NCBI GenBank assembly: GCA_022013685.1
Contig: JAKLPV010000007.1
Coordinates: forward strand, 17,356-81,355
Length of the DNA: 64,000 bases
Source: Anaerolineae bacterium
Lineage (GTDB): Bacteria > Chloroflexota > Anaerolineae > Anaerolineales > Villigracilaceae
Direction of reading: 5' to 3'
Of the stretch, positions 1 to 9,571 are shown piece by piece. Within the stretch, counting starts at the first letter, position 1. Each line of letters begins with the position of its first letter. Below the pieces are notes generated by a model, which saw only the letters and a list, made by a program, of their open reading frames with translations, had not been told where the DNA came from and searched no databases. A program made the position numbers and the translations under genes.

Positions 1-2
1 TT

Positions 3-1205
3 TTTAGCGAGCAGGATGAACTCTTTGGCATTCGTATTTTATTGCTTGATTCCGGGCGAAATTTGTTGGTCGATTCGCGCCAGGGACAAAGCCCTGAACT
101 ACTGTATTCCCGGCTGATTTGGGTGGCGCGCCTGACGCAGATCGTCGAAGATGCTGAAGGTGAGCGTTGGTTTTCGATGGCGCGCAGGCTGCCGGATGGC
201 AATTACCTGGTTGCAGCTGTTCCTCGTCCAAAGGTTTCGGCAGTTTCGATCCTGAGTGATGAGTTCATGCCGCCGATTTTATTTGCGGGTTTTGTCGCCT
301 TATTTTTAGCGCTGGTTCTGGCTTTTGGGGTGGCGCGCTGGGTTGCAGACCCGCTCCAGCGCCTGGTCAATGCTGCTGGTCAGTTTCCGGCGCAGGGGGC
401 GAAGCCGCTTCCGCTCGCGGGGCCGCAAGAAGTTCAGGAACTGGTCAATGCCTACAATCGGATGACGGCCAGGGTACAGTCCAGCCAACAATCTCAAAAA
501 GATTTTGTTGCCAATGTTTCTCATGAGCTGAAAACCCCGTTGACTTCGGTGCAGGGTTTTGCCCAAGCGCTTTTGGATGGCACAGCGGAAACACCAGAAG
601 CGCAAAGGTCTGCGGCACAAATTATTTACGACGAGTCTGGGCGAATGCACCGCATGGTGCTTGATTTGCTCGACCTGGTGCGCCTGGATGCCGGAACGCT
701 GGATTTGAAGCGCGGCATGGTTGATATTTCGGCTTTGCTGCAGAGCATGGTCGAAAAATTTTCTCCGCAAGCCGGGCGGGCGCAGGTAACGCTAGCGTTC
801 TCGGGGCAGGTTTTGCCGCCCGTGCCGGGCGATGGCGACCGGCTGGCGCAGGTTTTTACCAACCTGGTTGAGAACGCGCTCAAGTTTACGCCCGCCGGCG
901 GCCGGGTTATGCTGGATGCCGCGTTGGCGGCTGAATTTTTGGAAATCAAAGTTTCTGACACGGGGGTGGGCATTACGCCGCAGGCCCTGGCGCATATTTT
1001 TGAGCGTTTTTACCAGGCTGATTCATCGCGCCGGGGCGGGCCGGGGCGTGGGGCCGGGCTGGGGCTGGCGATCGCCGCTGAAATCGTGCGGGCGCATGGT
1101 GGTAAAATAAGCGTTCAGAGTTCACCGGGGCAGGGAAGTGTCTTTTTGATTTCCCTGCCGTTTGTTTCGCCTGATGCTTCGACCCTCGTGCGTAAGAAAA
1201 AATAA
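3..1205 (+). CDS. sensor histidine kinase (HAMP + HisKA + HATPase_c), 5' end outside window
   Basis: Frame is open to window start; H-box VSHELKTPLTSV, N-box NLVENALKF, DTGVGI, GAGLGLAI motifs. Confidence 0.93.
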   Translation, partial: FSEQDELFGIRILLLDSGRNLLVDSRQGQSPELLYSRLIWVARLTQIVEDAEGERWFSMARRLPDGNYLVAAVPRPKVSAVSILSDEFMPPILFAGFVALFLALVLAFGVARWVADPLQRLVNAAGQFPAQGAKPLPLAGPQEVQELVNAYNRMTARVQSSQQSQKDFVANVSHELKTPLTSVQGFAQALLDGTAETPEAQRSAAQIIYDESGRMHRMVLDLLDLVRLDAGTLDLKRGMVDISALLQSMVEKFSPQAGRAQVTLAFSGQVLPPVPGDGDRLAQVFTNLVENALKFTPAGGRVMLDAALAAEFLEIKVSDTGVGITPQALAHIFERFYQADSSRRGGPGRGAGLGLAIAAEIVRAHGGKISVQSSPGQGSVFLISLPFVSPDASTLVRKKK

Positions 1206-2204
1206 ATGCTCCCTACTGTTTCATTGATTATCCCCTGTTATAACGAGGAGAAACGCATCCGCAGCCTGCTGGATGCCCTCCTGGCGCAGACTTACCCATG
1301 GGGGCAGATGGACGTTACGATTGCGGACGGCTTGTCGCAGGATCGAACCCGTGAATTGATCGCAGATTTTCAGCGTGAACATCCACAACTGGCGATCAGA
1401 GTGGTAGATAACAACGCCAAAACCATTCCGGCAGCAGTGAATCGGGCAATCGAAACCTCGACCGGAGAATTTATCGTCCGGCTTGATGCGCACTCGGCGC
1501 CGCACCCGCAATATGTCGAGAAATCGGTCGAGGCCCTGCTGGCGGATACTGCCGAGAATGTCGGCGGGGTCTGGGAGATACAACCCGGTGCTGAAGGCTG
1601 GGTGGCGGCGGCGATTGCCATCGCTGCGGCCCATCCGCTAGGGGTGGGGGATGCGCTTTATCGCCACGCCAGAGAAGCAGCGTATGTGGATACCGTCCCG
1701 TTTGGGGCTTTTCGGCGCAGCCTGGTGGAAAAAATCGGCGGGTTCGATGAATCCTTGCTGACCAACGAAGATTACGAGTTCAATGCCCGTATCCGCCAAT
1801 CTGGCGGGCGGGTCTGGCTTAATCCGCAAATTCGCTCGGTCTATTTTGCGCGCGCTACCTTGGGCGCACTGGCGCGCCAATATTGGCGCTACGGTCTGTG
1901 GAAGTGGCAAATGTTGCGCCGCTACCCGGCGACCGTCCGCTGGCGGCAAGCTTTGCCGCCGCTTTTTGTGCTTTCTGTGCTGGCAAGCCTGTTGTTGGGA
2001 TTCTTTTTCCCTGTTTTTTGGGGTTTGCTTGCACTCGAACTTGGGCTTTATTTTGGCATTCTCTTTTTTGCGGGTATCAAAAAAGCAATCCACCTGAAAC
2101 AAATATTTCCACTTCCTGGTTTACCATTGGCAATAGCGACCATGCACTTTGCCTGGGGAAGTGGTTTTTTATGGAGTATTTTGTTTGGAGCAAAGCAAAA
2201 ATAA
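1206..2204 (+). CDS. glycosyltransferase family 2 (succinoglycan ExoA-like)
   Basis: N-terminal VSLIIPCYNEEKRIRSLLDALLAQTYP, C-terminal TM segments; start abuts stop of previous gene. Confidence 0.88.
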   Translation: MLPTVSLIIPCYNEEKRIRSLLDALLAQTYPWGQMDVTIADGLSQDRTRELIADFQREHPQLAIRVVDNNAKTIPAAVNRAIETSTGEFIVRLDAHSAPHPQYVEKSVEALLADTAENVGGVWEIQPGAEGWVAAAIAIAAAHPLGVGDALYRHAREAAYVDTVPFGAFRRSLVEKIGGFDESLLTNEDYEFNARIRQSGGRVWLNPQIRSVYFARATLGALARQYWRYGLWKWQMLRRYPATVRWRQALPPLFVLSVLASLLLGFFFPVFWGLLALELGLYFGILFFAGIKKAIHLKQIFPLPGLPLAIATMHFAWGSGFLWSILFGAKQK

Positions 2205-3647
2205 ATGGCGTCTGAAAACCTGAAACAACCTGCTTTACGTCTTAGCCCGGGGGAGCAACGCCTTCTTCTCTTGTTTGGCGACTTTTTGCTGGGCAGCATT
2301 TCGCTGATTGCCGGCGTTTATTATTGGTACATATCCACCGAAGATGAGTGGATTAGAACCAATATTGATTTTTCCCTGGATTTTTTCCAGCGTTATGTAG
2401 ATTTTTGGTTCTACCTGCTGCCCTTCGCGTGGATATTGTTGATGGTGGAATTTTATGATCCTCATCGTGCTGCAAACTGGCGGCGTACCTCACGGGGGAT
2501 TCTTGCGGCGGCGGCTGTAGGCGGAATTGCCTACATGTTTATATTTTTTACCGCAGATGAACCCAGCAGAGTCAACCGCCGTACCGTTGCGATGTTTTTA
2601 ATTCTGGTTACCCTGCTGACCCTGGGCTGGCGCTGGATGTATATTCGTTTTTATACATCGCAAGGCAACCAGCGTCGTGTCTTGGCTATTGGTGCGGGAG
2701 ATAATGGTCGCAGTCTGGCGCTAATTTACAAAGATATCAACCCGCCGCCGTTTCAGTTGCTCGGTTTCATTGATGATGACCCGAATAAAATTGCTACAAC
2801 GCTGGAAGGTTTCCGGGTTTTTGCTGGAAGTGAGCGCTTGTTGGAATTAACCGAACAGTTGGCAATCTCTGACCTGGTCGTTTCCATTACCGGTGAAATG
2901 CGTGGACAGACTTTTCAGACTTTGCTGGATGCCCAGGAACATGGCATTGAAGTGACTCGCATGAGCACCATTTACGAGGAATTGCTTGGGCGGGTGCCCA
3001 TTCACCACCTTGAAGCCGACTGGGTCATTCGCTCCTTTGTCGATGAGGCGCGAGTCAGTGGTTTTTATCAACTGACCTCGCGCGCGTTGGATATTCTTTC
3101 TGCATTGGTGGGTTTGCTTGTCTTTTTGGTGATGCTGCCGTTTTTATCCCTGGCAATTCTGCTCGATGATGGCTGGCCGATCTTTTACACCCAGACCAGG
3201 CTTGGGAAAGGCGCGCGTATCTTTGAGATGCTCAAGCTGCGTACCATGATCAAGAATGCCGAAGTTGATGGCAAAGCCCAGGTTGCCGAAGAACACGATC
3301 CCCGCGTCACTCGCGTTGGCAACTTCCTGCGTCGTTCCCGTCTGGATGAATTCCCCCAGTTTTGGAATGTGCTGCGCGGCGAAATGGCCATGGTCGGCCC
3401 ACGCGCTGAGCGCGCCGAGCTGGTGAATAAATATCAAAAGCAAATCCCCTTTTACCGCGCCCGGCTGATGGTCAAGCCAGGGCTGACAGGTTGGGCCCAG
3501 GTCAACTATGGCTATGCGGCCACTGTCGAAGACACCGAGATCAAGCTCGAATACGATCTGTACTACATCAAGCATCGCTCCATCTGGATGGATATTCTCA
3601 TTATTTTGCGAACCGTCACCACCGTTTTGGGGCGGCGCGGGAGGTAA
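2205..3647 (+). CDS. polyprenyl glycosylphosphotransferase / sugar transferase (WcaJ/CpsE-like)
   Basis: TM N-terminus, KLRTM, RRSRLDEFPQFWNVLRGEMAMVGPRAE, KPGLTGWAQVNYGY motifs. Confidence 0.93.
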   Translation: MASENLKQPALRLSPGEQRLLLLFGDFLLGSISLIAGVYYWYISTEDEWIRTNIDFSLDFFQRYVDFWFYLLPFAWILLMVEFYDPHRAANWRRTSRGILAAAAVGGIAYMFIFFTADEPSRVNRRTVAMFLILVTLLTLGWRWMYIRFYTSQGNQRRVLAIGAGDNGRSLALIYKDINPPPFQLLGFIDDDPNKIATTLEGFRVFAGSERLLELTEQLAISDLVVSITGEMRGQTFQTLLDAQEHGIEVTRMSTIYEELLGRVPIHHLEADWVIRSFVDEARVSGFYQLTSRALDILSALVGLLVFLVMLPFLSLAILLDDGWPIFYTQTRLGKGARIFEMLKLRTMIKNAEVDGKAQVAEEHDPRVTRVGNFLRRSRLDEFPQFWNVLRGEMAMVGPRAERAELVNKYQKQIPFYRARLMVKPGLTGWAQVNYGYAATVEDTEIKLEYDLYYIKHRSIWMDILIILRTVTTVLGRRGR

Positions 3648-3650
3648 TTT

Positions 3651-4571
3651 ATGAAAAAATATTTGGTGACCGGTGGCGCCGGTTTTATTGGCTCACACAT
3701 CGTCCGCGCCCTGCTTGAGCAGGGCGATTTTGTGCGCATTCTGGATAATTTTTCCACCGGCAAGCGCGAAAATATTGCCGGTTTGAATATCGAAATTATC
3801 GAGGGCGATCTGCTAGACAAGGCCAAGATAGCCGAAGCCGTGCAGGGCATGGACATTATTTTTCACGAGGCAGCCTTCGTTTCCGTTCCGCAGTCGATGG
3901 AAGATCCGCTGCCGTGCTTCGAGATCAACCAGCGCGGCACTGAGTTCCTGCTTGAAGCGGCGCGCAAGGCGGATATTAAACGGGTTGTTTTGGCCTCCTC
4001 TGCGGCAGTCTATGGAGATTCGAATGTGCGTTGCGACGAAGAAACTCCACTCAGGCCGCTCTCCCCTTATGCTGTTTCCAAAATCGTGGACGAACTCTAC
4101 GCTGAGATGTATACCCGCTCCTTTGGCCTGGACGTGGTTGCCCTGCGCTATTTCAACGTTTACGGGCCGCGCCAGCGCCCCGATAGCATGTACGCTGCCG
4201 CCGTGCCGATCTTTACCCGGCGCTTGATCGACGGCAAACCCGTCACCATCTACGGCGACGGCGGCCAGACCCGCGACCTGGTTTATGTTGGCGATATTGT
4301 TCGTGCCAACCTGGTGGCAAGTGAACATCCCGCCGCACCGGGCCAGGTTTTTAATATTTGCAGCGGCGATGAAATCCGTGTGATTGACATCATCGAAAAT
4401 CTGATGGATTTCTTCTCTAATGCGCCTGCGCCCGAATTTTCTCCCGCGCGCGCCGGTGACATTTACCGTTCTGTCGGTAGTCCGGCTAAGGCGCAGAAAA
4501 TGCTGGGTTTCGAAACCCAAACCTCGCTCGAGACTGGCCTGAAGGCTGTGGTGGATTGGATGAAAGGATAA
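3651..4571 (+). CDS. NAD-dependent epimerase/dehydratase (UDP-glucose 4-epimerase-like)
   Basis: VTGGAGFIGSHIVRALL, SSAAVYGD, YAVSK, RYFNVYGPRQ. Confidence 0.93.
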   Translation: MKKYLVTGGAGFIGSHIVRALLEQGDFVRILDNFSTGKRENIAGLNIEIIEGDLLDKAKIAEAVQGMDIIFHEAAFVSVPQSMEDPLPCFEINQRGTEFLLEAARKADIKRVVLASSAAVYGDSNVRCDEETPLRPLSPYAVSKIVDELYAEMYTRSFGLDVVALRYFNVYGPRQRPDSMYAAAVPIFTRRLIDGKPVTIYGDGGQTRDLVYVGDIVRANLVASEHPAAPGQVFNICSGDEIRVIDIIENLMDFFSNAPAPEFSPARAGDIYRSVGSPAKAQKMLGFETQTSLETGLKAVVDWMKG

Positions 4572-4572
4572 C

Positions 4573-4631
4573 GGAGTCCGAAATCTCCTGATTTCGGTTT
4601 TCCAGAATCGGGAGACTTTGGAAAACTCCGG
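4573..4631. repeat. MITE-like double palindrome GGAGTCCGAAATCTCCTGATTTCGG ... AGAATCGGGAGACTTTGGAAAACTCCGG
   Basis: Halves are inverted copies; related copy 7009-7068 and half copy 23105-23134. Confidence 0.8.
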
Positions 4632-4639
4632 GCTTGAAC

Positions 4640-6517
4640 ATGCGTTTTCGTAACCGTTATGTCCTCCTGACCGATATTTTGCTCATCATCGTTGCAGTGA
4701 TGGGGAGTTATGTTTTGCGTCTCGAACTGCTCGAAGACTTCCTGCGCTATTATTGGCAGGGAGCTTTGTGGTGGATGGGGATTGCCTTGATCGTCAAGCC
4801 GCTGGTCTATTACTTTTTCGGCTTGTATCGCCGTCTGTGGGTTTATGCCAGCATCAGCGAGTTGAAATTGATCGCTGCCGCGGTGACGACTTCATCCCTG
4901 CTGGTGGCGGCAATTACCTTGAGTCTGTATTCGTTCCAGGTTTTTGGGCCGGGTTTTTCACGCTCGGCGCTGGCGATCGACTGGCTGCTTTCACTGGTGC
5001 TGGTTGGTGGCGCGCGCCTGGCGCTGCGGATCGTGGCCGAATCGGCCGTTCCGCGCGCGGACGGCAAACGCCGCGATGTGTTGGTCATCGGCGCGGGCGA
5101 TGCCGGGGCGCTGGTGGTGCGCGAAATGCAGAAAAGCCGCCAGATGAACATGAACCCGGTCGGCTTCCTCGATGATGACCCGGCCAAACGCGGACAAATC
5201 CTGCTCGGCGTTCCAGTCATTGGCGCGCTGCAAGATCTTTCACATGTGCTTGATATTACCCACGTGGACGAGGTCATTATCGCCATCCCGACCGCGCCAG
5301 GCAAAGTCGTGCGCCTGGTTTCGGACGTCTGCCGCCTGAAAGGCATTCCTTTCCGCACCATGCCGGGGATTTATGAACTGCTGGGCGGCAAGGTCAGCGT
5401 CAGCCGCCTGCGCGAAGTTGATATTACCGACTTGCTGCGCCGCGAACCGGCGCGCATTCACGAAGAATGGATCGGCCAGGCGCTCAAAGACAAACGCGTT
5501 CTGGTGACCGGCGCGGGCGGCTCGATCGGCCGCGAGTTGTGCCGCCAGATTGCACGTTGGAATCCTGCCAGCCTGGTCTTGCTCGGCCACGGTGAAAACT
5601 CCATTTTCGAGGCCTTGCTCGAACTCAAAGCCGATTATCCGTACCTGAAACTTGACCCAGTCATCGCCGATGTCCGTGACCATCAGCGCCTGGATGCCGT
5701 TTTTGCGGAGCACCGGCCCCAGGTGGTGTTCCATGCTGCTGCCCACAAACATGTCCCGTTGATGGAGATTAACGTTGAGGAAGCGGTGGCGAACAATATC
5801 CTCGGCACCCAGAACGTTGTCGAAACAGCAGACAGGCACAGGGTCGAACGCCTGGTGCTGATCTCGACCGACAAAGCCGTCCACCCGGCCAACGTCTACG
5901 GCGCAACCAAGCGCATGGCCGAGATGATCGTCCTGGATGCTGCCCGGCGCACGGGCAATGCTTTTTCGGTAGTCCGCTTTGGGAATGTGTTGGGCAGCCG
6001 CGGCAGTGTTGTGCCGCTCTTCAAGCGCATGATCGCCGCTGGCGGTCCGCTGACGATCACCCACCCCGATATGGAACGCTTTTTTATGACCATCCCCGAG
6101 GCCGTTCACCTGGTTTTGCAGGCTGCGGCGATGGGCGAGGGCGGCGAGGCCTTTTTGCTCAACATGGGCGAGCAGGTGCGGATTTTGAACCTGGCCGAGG
6201 ATCTGATTCGGCTTTCGGGCCTGGAGCCGGGCCGCGATATTGAGATCGTTTTTACCGGCATCCGGCCCGGCGAAAAGCTGCGTGAGGAACTGTGGGAGGG
6301 CGGCAAAACCTACGACAAGACCGCGCACCCGGATGTTTTCTGCTCGATGAGCGAGGATATGGCCGACGAGGAGACGGTGTGCACTGCGCTGGAGCGTTTT
6401 TCTGTGCTGGTGGCCTCCAGCCAGCCCGAGGCGATCATCGACCTGCTCGATGAAGTTGTTCCCGGTTCGGCGATTCGCGCCAATATCCGCCCAAAAGATG
6501 TAATGGATGTGGTGTAG
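4640..6517 (+). CDS. polysaccharide biosynthesis NDP-sugar epimerase/4,6-dehydratase (FlaA1/CapD-like, membrane N-terminus)
   Basis: N-terminal TM domain, VTGAGGSIGRELCRQI, STDKAVHPANVYGATKRMAE; alternative TTG start at 4634. Confidence 0.92.
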   Translation: MRFRNRYVLLTDILLIIVAVMGSYVLRLELLEDFLRYYWQGALWWMGIALIVKPLVYYFFGLYRRLWVYASISELKLIAAAVTTSSLLVAAITLSLYSFQVFGPGFSRSALAIDWLLSLVLVGGARLALRIVAESAVPRADGKRRDVLVIGAGDAGALVVREMQKSRQMNMNPVGFLDDDPAKRGQILLGVPVIGALQDLSHVLDITHVDEVIIAIPTAPGKVVRLVSDVCRLKGIPFRTMPGIYELLGGKVSVSRLREVDITDLLRREPARIHEEWIGQALKDKRVLVTGAGGSIGRELCRQIARWNPASLVLLGHGENSIFEALLELKADYPYLKLDPVIADVRDHQRLDAVFAEHRPQVVFHAAAHKHVPLMEINVEEAVANNILGTQNVVETADRHRVERLVLISTDKAVHPANVYGATKRMAEMIVLDAARRTGNAFSVVRFGNVLGSRGSVVPLFKRMIAAGGPLTITHPDMERFFMTIPEAVHLVLQAAAMGEGGEAFLLNMGEQVRILNLAEDLIRLSGLEPGRDIEIVFTGIRPGEKLREELWEGGKTYDKTAHPDVFCSMSEDMADEETVCTALERFSVLVASSQPEAIIDLLDEVVPGSAIRANIRPKDVMDVV

Positions 6518-6606
6518 CCGGTTGAATGTTGAACGAAGGTCGAGTGGCGTGGATGCTCTTCCCGCGCATATCGAGACCGTATAGAAGTGATCAGAAAGTT
6601 ATACAA

Positions 6607-7716
6607 ATGCCCCAAGTAGCCTTTGAAACATGGAAAGAATTTATCGCCAGACAGCCCAGCCCTCACATTTTGCAGACCGCGGAATGGGGAGAATTAAAGA
6701 GGGCTTTTGGCTGGGATGTGGAACGGATTATCTCGGGCGATTTTGGCGTTCAGATTCTCTTTCGCAAATTGCCGCTCGGGTTTACGGTAGCGTACGCGCC
6801 AAAACCAGTGTTCAGTAGCCAGTATTCAGTAACCAGTAATCAGGCCCTGAGCGGAGCGGAGCGTAGTCGAAGGGCAGTAACCAATAATCAGTATCCGGTA
6901 TCTAGTGGTCAGTTGCCAGGAATCATTGATGAGTTGTTGAGTGAAATTGATGCGGTCTGCCACAAGAAACGCGCCGTTTTCTTGAAAATCGAACCCGATG
7001 CCTGGGAGTCCGAAGTCTCCCGACTTCGGAGTGATGTAGTCAGTCCAAAATCGGGAGATTTTGGACTCCGAATCAGTCCCCACAACATCCAGCCGCCGCG
7101 CACGGTCATTGTCTCGCTCGAAGGCTCGGAGGATGAGATTCTTGGTCGCATGAAACAGAAGTGCCGTTATAACGTGCGCCTGGCCGAGAAAAAGGAAGTC
7201 ACTGTCCGCGCCTGGGACGATCTGGACGGATTCCACCGTTTGATGGAAGTCACCGGCGGGCGGGACGGGTTTGGTGTCCACTCTTTGGCATATTACAAAA
7301 AAGCCTACGAACTGTTCCGCCCGAGCGGGGTGGCCGAGATCCTGGTGGCGGAGTTCGACTGCAGGCCGCTGGCTGCGCTGATGGTTTTTGCGCTCGGCGG
7401 GCGCGCTTACTACCTGTACGGCGCTTCGACCGACGAGGAGCGCAACCGCATGCCGACCTACCTGCTCCAGTGGCGGGCGATGCAGTGGGCCAAAGAACGC
7501 GGCTGCACCGAGTATGATCTGTGGGGCCTGCCCGACGAAGACGAAGAAACTCTCGAGGCTCAGTTTGAGTCCCGCTCCGATGGCCTGTGGGGCGTCTACC
7601 GCTTCAAGCGCGGCTTTGGCGGCCAGGTCAAGAGAGCGGCCCAGGCCTTGGATCGGGTGTATATGCCGTTGTTGTATTGGATATATTTGTGGCGGATGGG
7701 GAAAAATGTGGAATAA
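6607..7716 (+). CDS. FemAB-like aminoacyltransferase (peptidoglycan bridge formation / GNAT fold) with in-frame repeat inserts
   Basis: LQTAEWGELKRAFGW, RMKQKCRYNVRLAEKK, AYYLYGASTDEERNRMPTYLLQWRAMQWAKERGCTEYDLWG; ATG 6607 favoured over 6526. Confidence 0.88.
   Translation: MPQVAFETWKEFIARQPSPHILQTAEWGELKRAFGWDVERIISGDFGVQILFRKLPLGFTVAYAPKPVFSSQYSVTSNQALSGAERSRRAVTNNQYPVSSGQLPGIIDELLSEIDAVCHKKRAVFLKIEPDAWESEVSRLRSDVVSPKSGDFGLRISPHNIQPPRTVIVSLEGSEDEILGRMKQKCRYNVRLAEKKEVTVRAWDDLDGFHRLMEVTGGRDGFGVHSLAYYKKAYELFRPSGVAEILVAEFDCRPLAALMVFALGGRAYYLYGASTDEERNRMPTYLLQWRAMQWAKERGCTEYDLWGLPDEDEETLEAQFESRSDGLWGVYRFKRGFGGQVKRAAQALDRVYMPLLYWIYLWRMGKNVE
6811..6920. repeat. CAGTxxxCAGTAxCCAGTA tract plus CCCTGAGCGGAGCGGAGCGTAGTCGAAGGGC, inside a CDS
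   Basis: In-frame in FemAB-like gene, encodes SSQYSVTSNQALSGAERSRRAVTNNQYPVSSGQ. Confidence 0.85.
7009..7070. repeat. MITE-like double palindrome inside a CDS
   Basis: GGAGTCCGAAGTCTCCCGACTTCGGA ... TCCAAAATCGGGAGATTTTGGACTCCG; encodes SEVSRLRSDVVSPKSGDFGLRIS. Confidence 0.85.
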
Positions 7717-8194
7717 TTTCCCAGTTTTTTGGGCGGAATTAGTATGGCCATTGCTGGTTCTTTTTGGAACGGTTAGTTTGGCATTGGTGATAAGTATTAA
7801 AGCTCAATTTGAAACCTACAAAATGCGCCAGAACATGTGGTTTGAACAAAGAAAAGCCCTGGAATATCAATTCCGGGTTGGTATCTTTTTCTTGGTTGTC
7901 GTTTTGATTATTCTTGTGCTTGCTTGGGGAATCCTTGGATTGGAATATTATTTCCCTGGTTCGACAAGTAAATTTCCTAATCTAATGCGATTTTTGTATT
8001 GGCCTGTATTTTTGGTTATTGGATTGACATTGGTTTCCATTAGCGCTATTCAAAAGCGCATCAGTCTTTTTCGTAGCAAATGGAAAAGAGATTATCCAAC
8101 CGGTAGTAGGGCTATCTTGATTGGTATTATTGGGATTATAGTTTCCATTTTTATTCTGGCGGGAGTTTTGCTAGAACGGTGGATGGAGCAATGA
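7706..8194 (+). CDS. hypothetical membrane protein
   Basis: MWNNFPVFW... with several hydrophobic segments; overlaps end of FemAB gene; the longer ORF from 7388 is out-of-frame FemAB sequence. Confidence 0.6.
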   Translation: MWNNFPVFWAELVWPLLVLFGTVSLALVISIKAQFETYKMRQNMWFEQRKALEYQFRVGIFFLVVVLIILVLAWGILGLEYYFPGSTSKFPNLMRFLYWPVFLVIGLTLVSISAIQKRISLFRSKWKRDYPTGSRAILIGIIGIIVSIFILAGVLLERWMEQ

Positions 8195-8221
8195 GAAAAA
8201 CGAAAGAAACCATGAGAGCCA

Positions 8222-8254
8222 AAGGCCGGAAAGTCACCCAGACTTTCCGGCCTT
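8222..8254. terminator. inverted repeat between convergent genes
   Basis: AAGGCCGGAAAGT-cacccag-ACTTTCCGGCCTT, perfect 13-bp arms. Confidence 0.65.
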
Positions 8255-8264
8255 CAACTTTAAA

Positions 8265-8283
8265 CCCTTCGACAGGCTCAGGG
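8265..8283. repeat. CCCTTCGACAGGCTCAGGG palindromic repeat
   Basis: Same motif class as 6841-6880 and 45049-45075. Confidence 0.6.
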
Positions 8284-8300
8284 CAAGCCTTCAACATTTC

Positions 8301-9557
8301 TTACGGACGCACGTTGTATTGCCCCTCCGCCACCCACTTGTAGGTGGTCAGCTCGGGCAGACCCATCGGACCGCGGGCGTGCAGACGCTGAGTCGAGATG
8401 GCGACCTCCGCGCCCAGGCCGAACTGGCTGCCGTCGGTGAAACGGGTGCTGGCGTTGACGTAGACTGCCGCCGAATCAACCTCGGCGATGAAGCGCGCGG
8501 CGTGCGCGCTGTTTTCGGTCAGGATGCCGTCCGAGTGGGCGGTGCTGTGGGCCGCGATATGCTCCATCGCTGCATCCAGCCCATCGACGACTTTTAGCCC
8601 AAGCACAAGTGACAGCCACTCGGTGTCGAAATCGTCCGGGCCGGCAGGCTGGACAAGGGTTGAATCAAAGCCGGTTAAGTGGGATGCAGCAGCCGGGTCG
8701 GCGCGAAAGGTTACCCAGGCCGGGGCAAGATGCTCAACGATGCGCGGCAGCATTTCGGCGGCGACGGTTTTATCGACCAGGACCGTGTCCAGCGAGTTGC
8801 ACACGCTCGGACGCTGGACTTTGGCGTTGTAGATGACCGGCAGCGAGGCCTCGAGATCGGCGCTCTCATCGACAAACAGGTGACAAATGCCGATGCCGCC
8901 GGTGATGACCGGGATCTGGCTGTTTTCGCGGCAGAAGGCATGCAATTTGGCCCCGCCGCGCGGGATGATGATGTCGACATATTCGTGCAGTTTGAGCAGC
9001 TCAAGGATCAAGGCCCGGTCGGGGCTGTCGATCAATTGGATCGCGTCGGCTGGCAGGCCTTGCGCGGTCAGCGTCTGGCGGATGATCTGCACCAGAGCGC
9101 GGTTGCTGTGGATGGTTTCCTTGCCGCCGCGCAGGATGGCCGCATTGCCGGTCTTGATCGCCAGCCCGGCCACATCCATGGTCACGTTGGGGCGCGACTC
9201 GTAGATGACGCCCAACACCCCGAGCGGCACGCGCTGTTTGCGCAGATGGATGCCGTTGGGCAGGGTGGTCTCATCGAAGTGCGCGCCAACCGGGTCTGAC
9301 AGCTCGACCAAATGGCGCAAGTCGGCGCACAGGCCATCGACGCGCTGCTCGTTGAGCAGCAGCCGGTCGATCAGTGCCTCGCTCAGGCCGTTGGCGCGCC
9401 CTTCGGCCACGTCAAGCGCATTGGCCGTCAGCACCTCGGCGCGCGCGCCATTTAAGGCTTCAGCCAGGGCCAGCAGTGCGGTATTTTTCAGGTCTGTGGG
9501 GATACGGGCCAGTATTTTAGATGCCGTTTTGGCGCGGCGGCCGGTTTCGATGAGCAT
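8301..9557 (-). CDS. proA: gamma-glutamyl phosphate reductase
   Basis: PLGVLGVIYESRPNVTMDVAGLAIKTGNAAILRGGKE, IPVITGGIGICHLFVDE; paired with proB. Confidence 0.96.
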   Translation of the reverse strand: MLIETGRRAKTASKILARIPTDLKNTALLALAEALNGARAEVLTANALDVAEGRANGLSEALIDRLLLNEQRVDGLCADLRHLVELSDPVGAHFDETTLPNGIHLRKQRVPLGVLGVIYESRPNVTMDVAGLAIKTGNAAILRGGKETIHSNRALVQIIRQTLTAQGLPADAIQLIDSPDRALILELLKLHEYVDIIIPRGGAKLHAFCRENSQIPVITGGIGICHLFVDESADLEASLPVIYNAKVQRPSVCNSLDTVLVDKTVAAEMLPRIVEHLAPAWVTFRADPAAASHLTGFDSTLVQPAGPDDFDTEWLSLVLGLKVVDGLDAAMEHIAAHSTAHSDGILTENSAHAARFIAEVDSAAVYVNASTRFTDGSQFGLGAEVAISTQRLHARGPMGLPELTTYKWVAEGQYNVRP

Positions 9558-9571
9558 GATTTCTTCTTTCT

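Noticed and set aside
5240-6328. 362-aa antisense ORF opposite the CapD-like gene
   Set aside because: Same artefact: antisense of a well-supported CDS, no domain signal.
7388-7705. N-terminal part of the 268-aa ORF 7388-8194
   Set aside because: Out-of-frame overlap with the FemAB gene; real start is ATG 7706.
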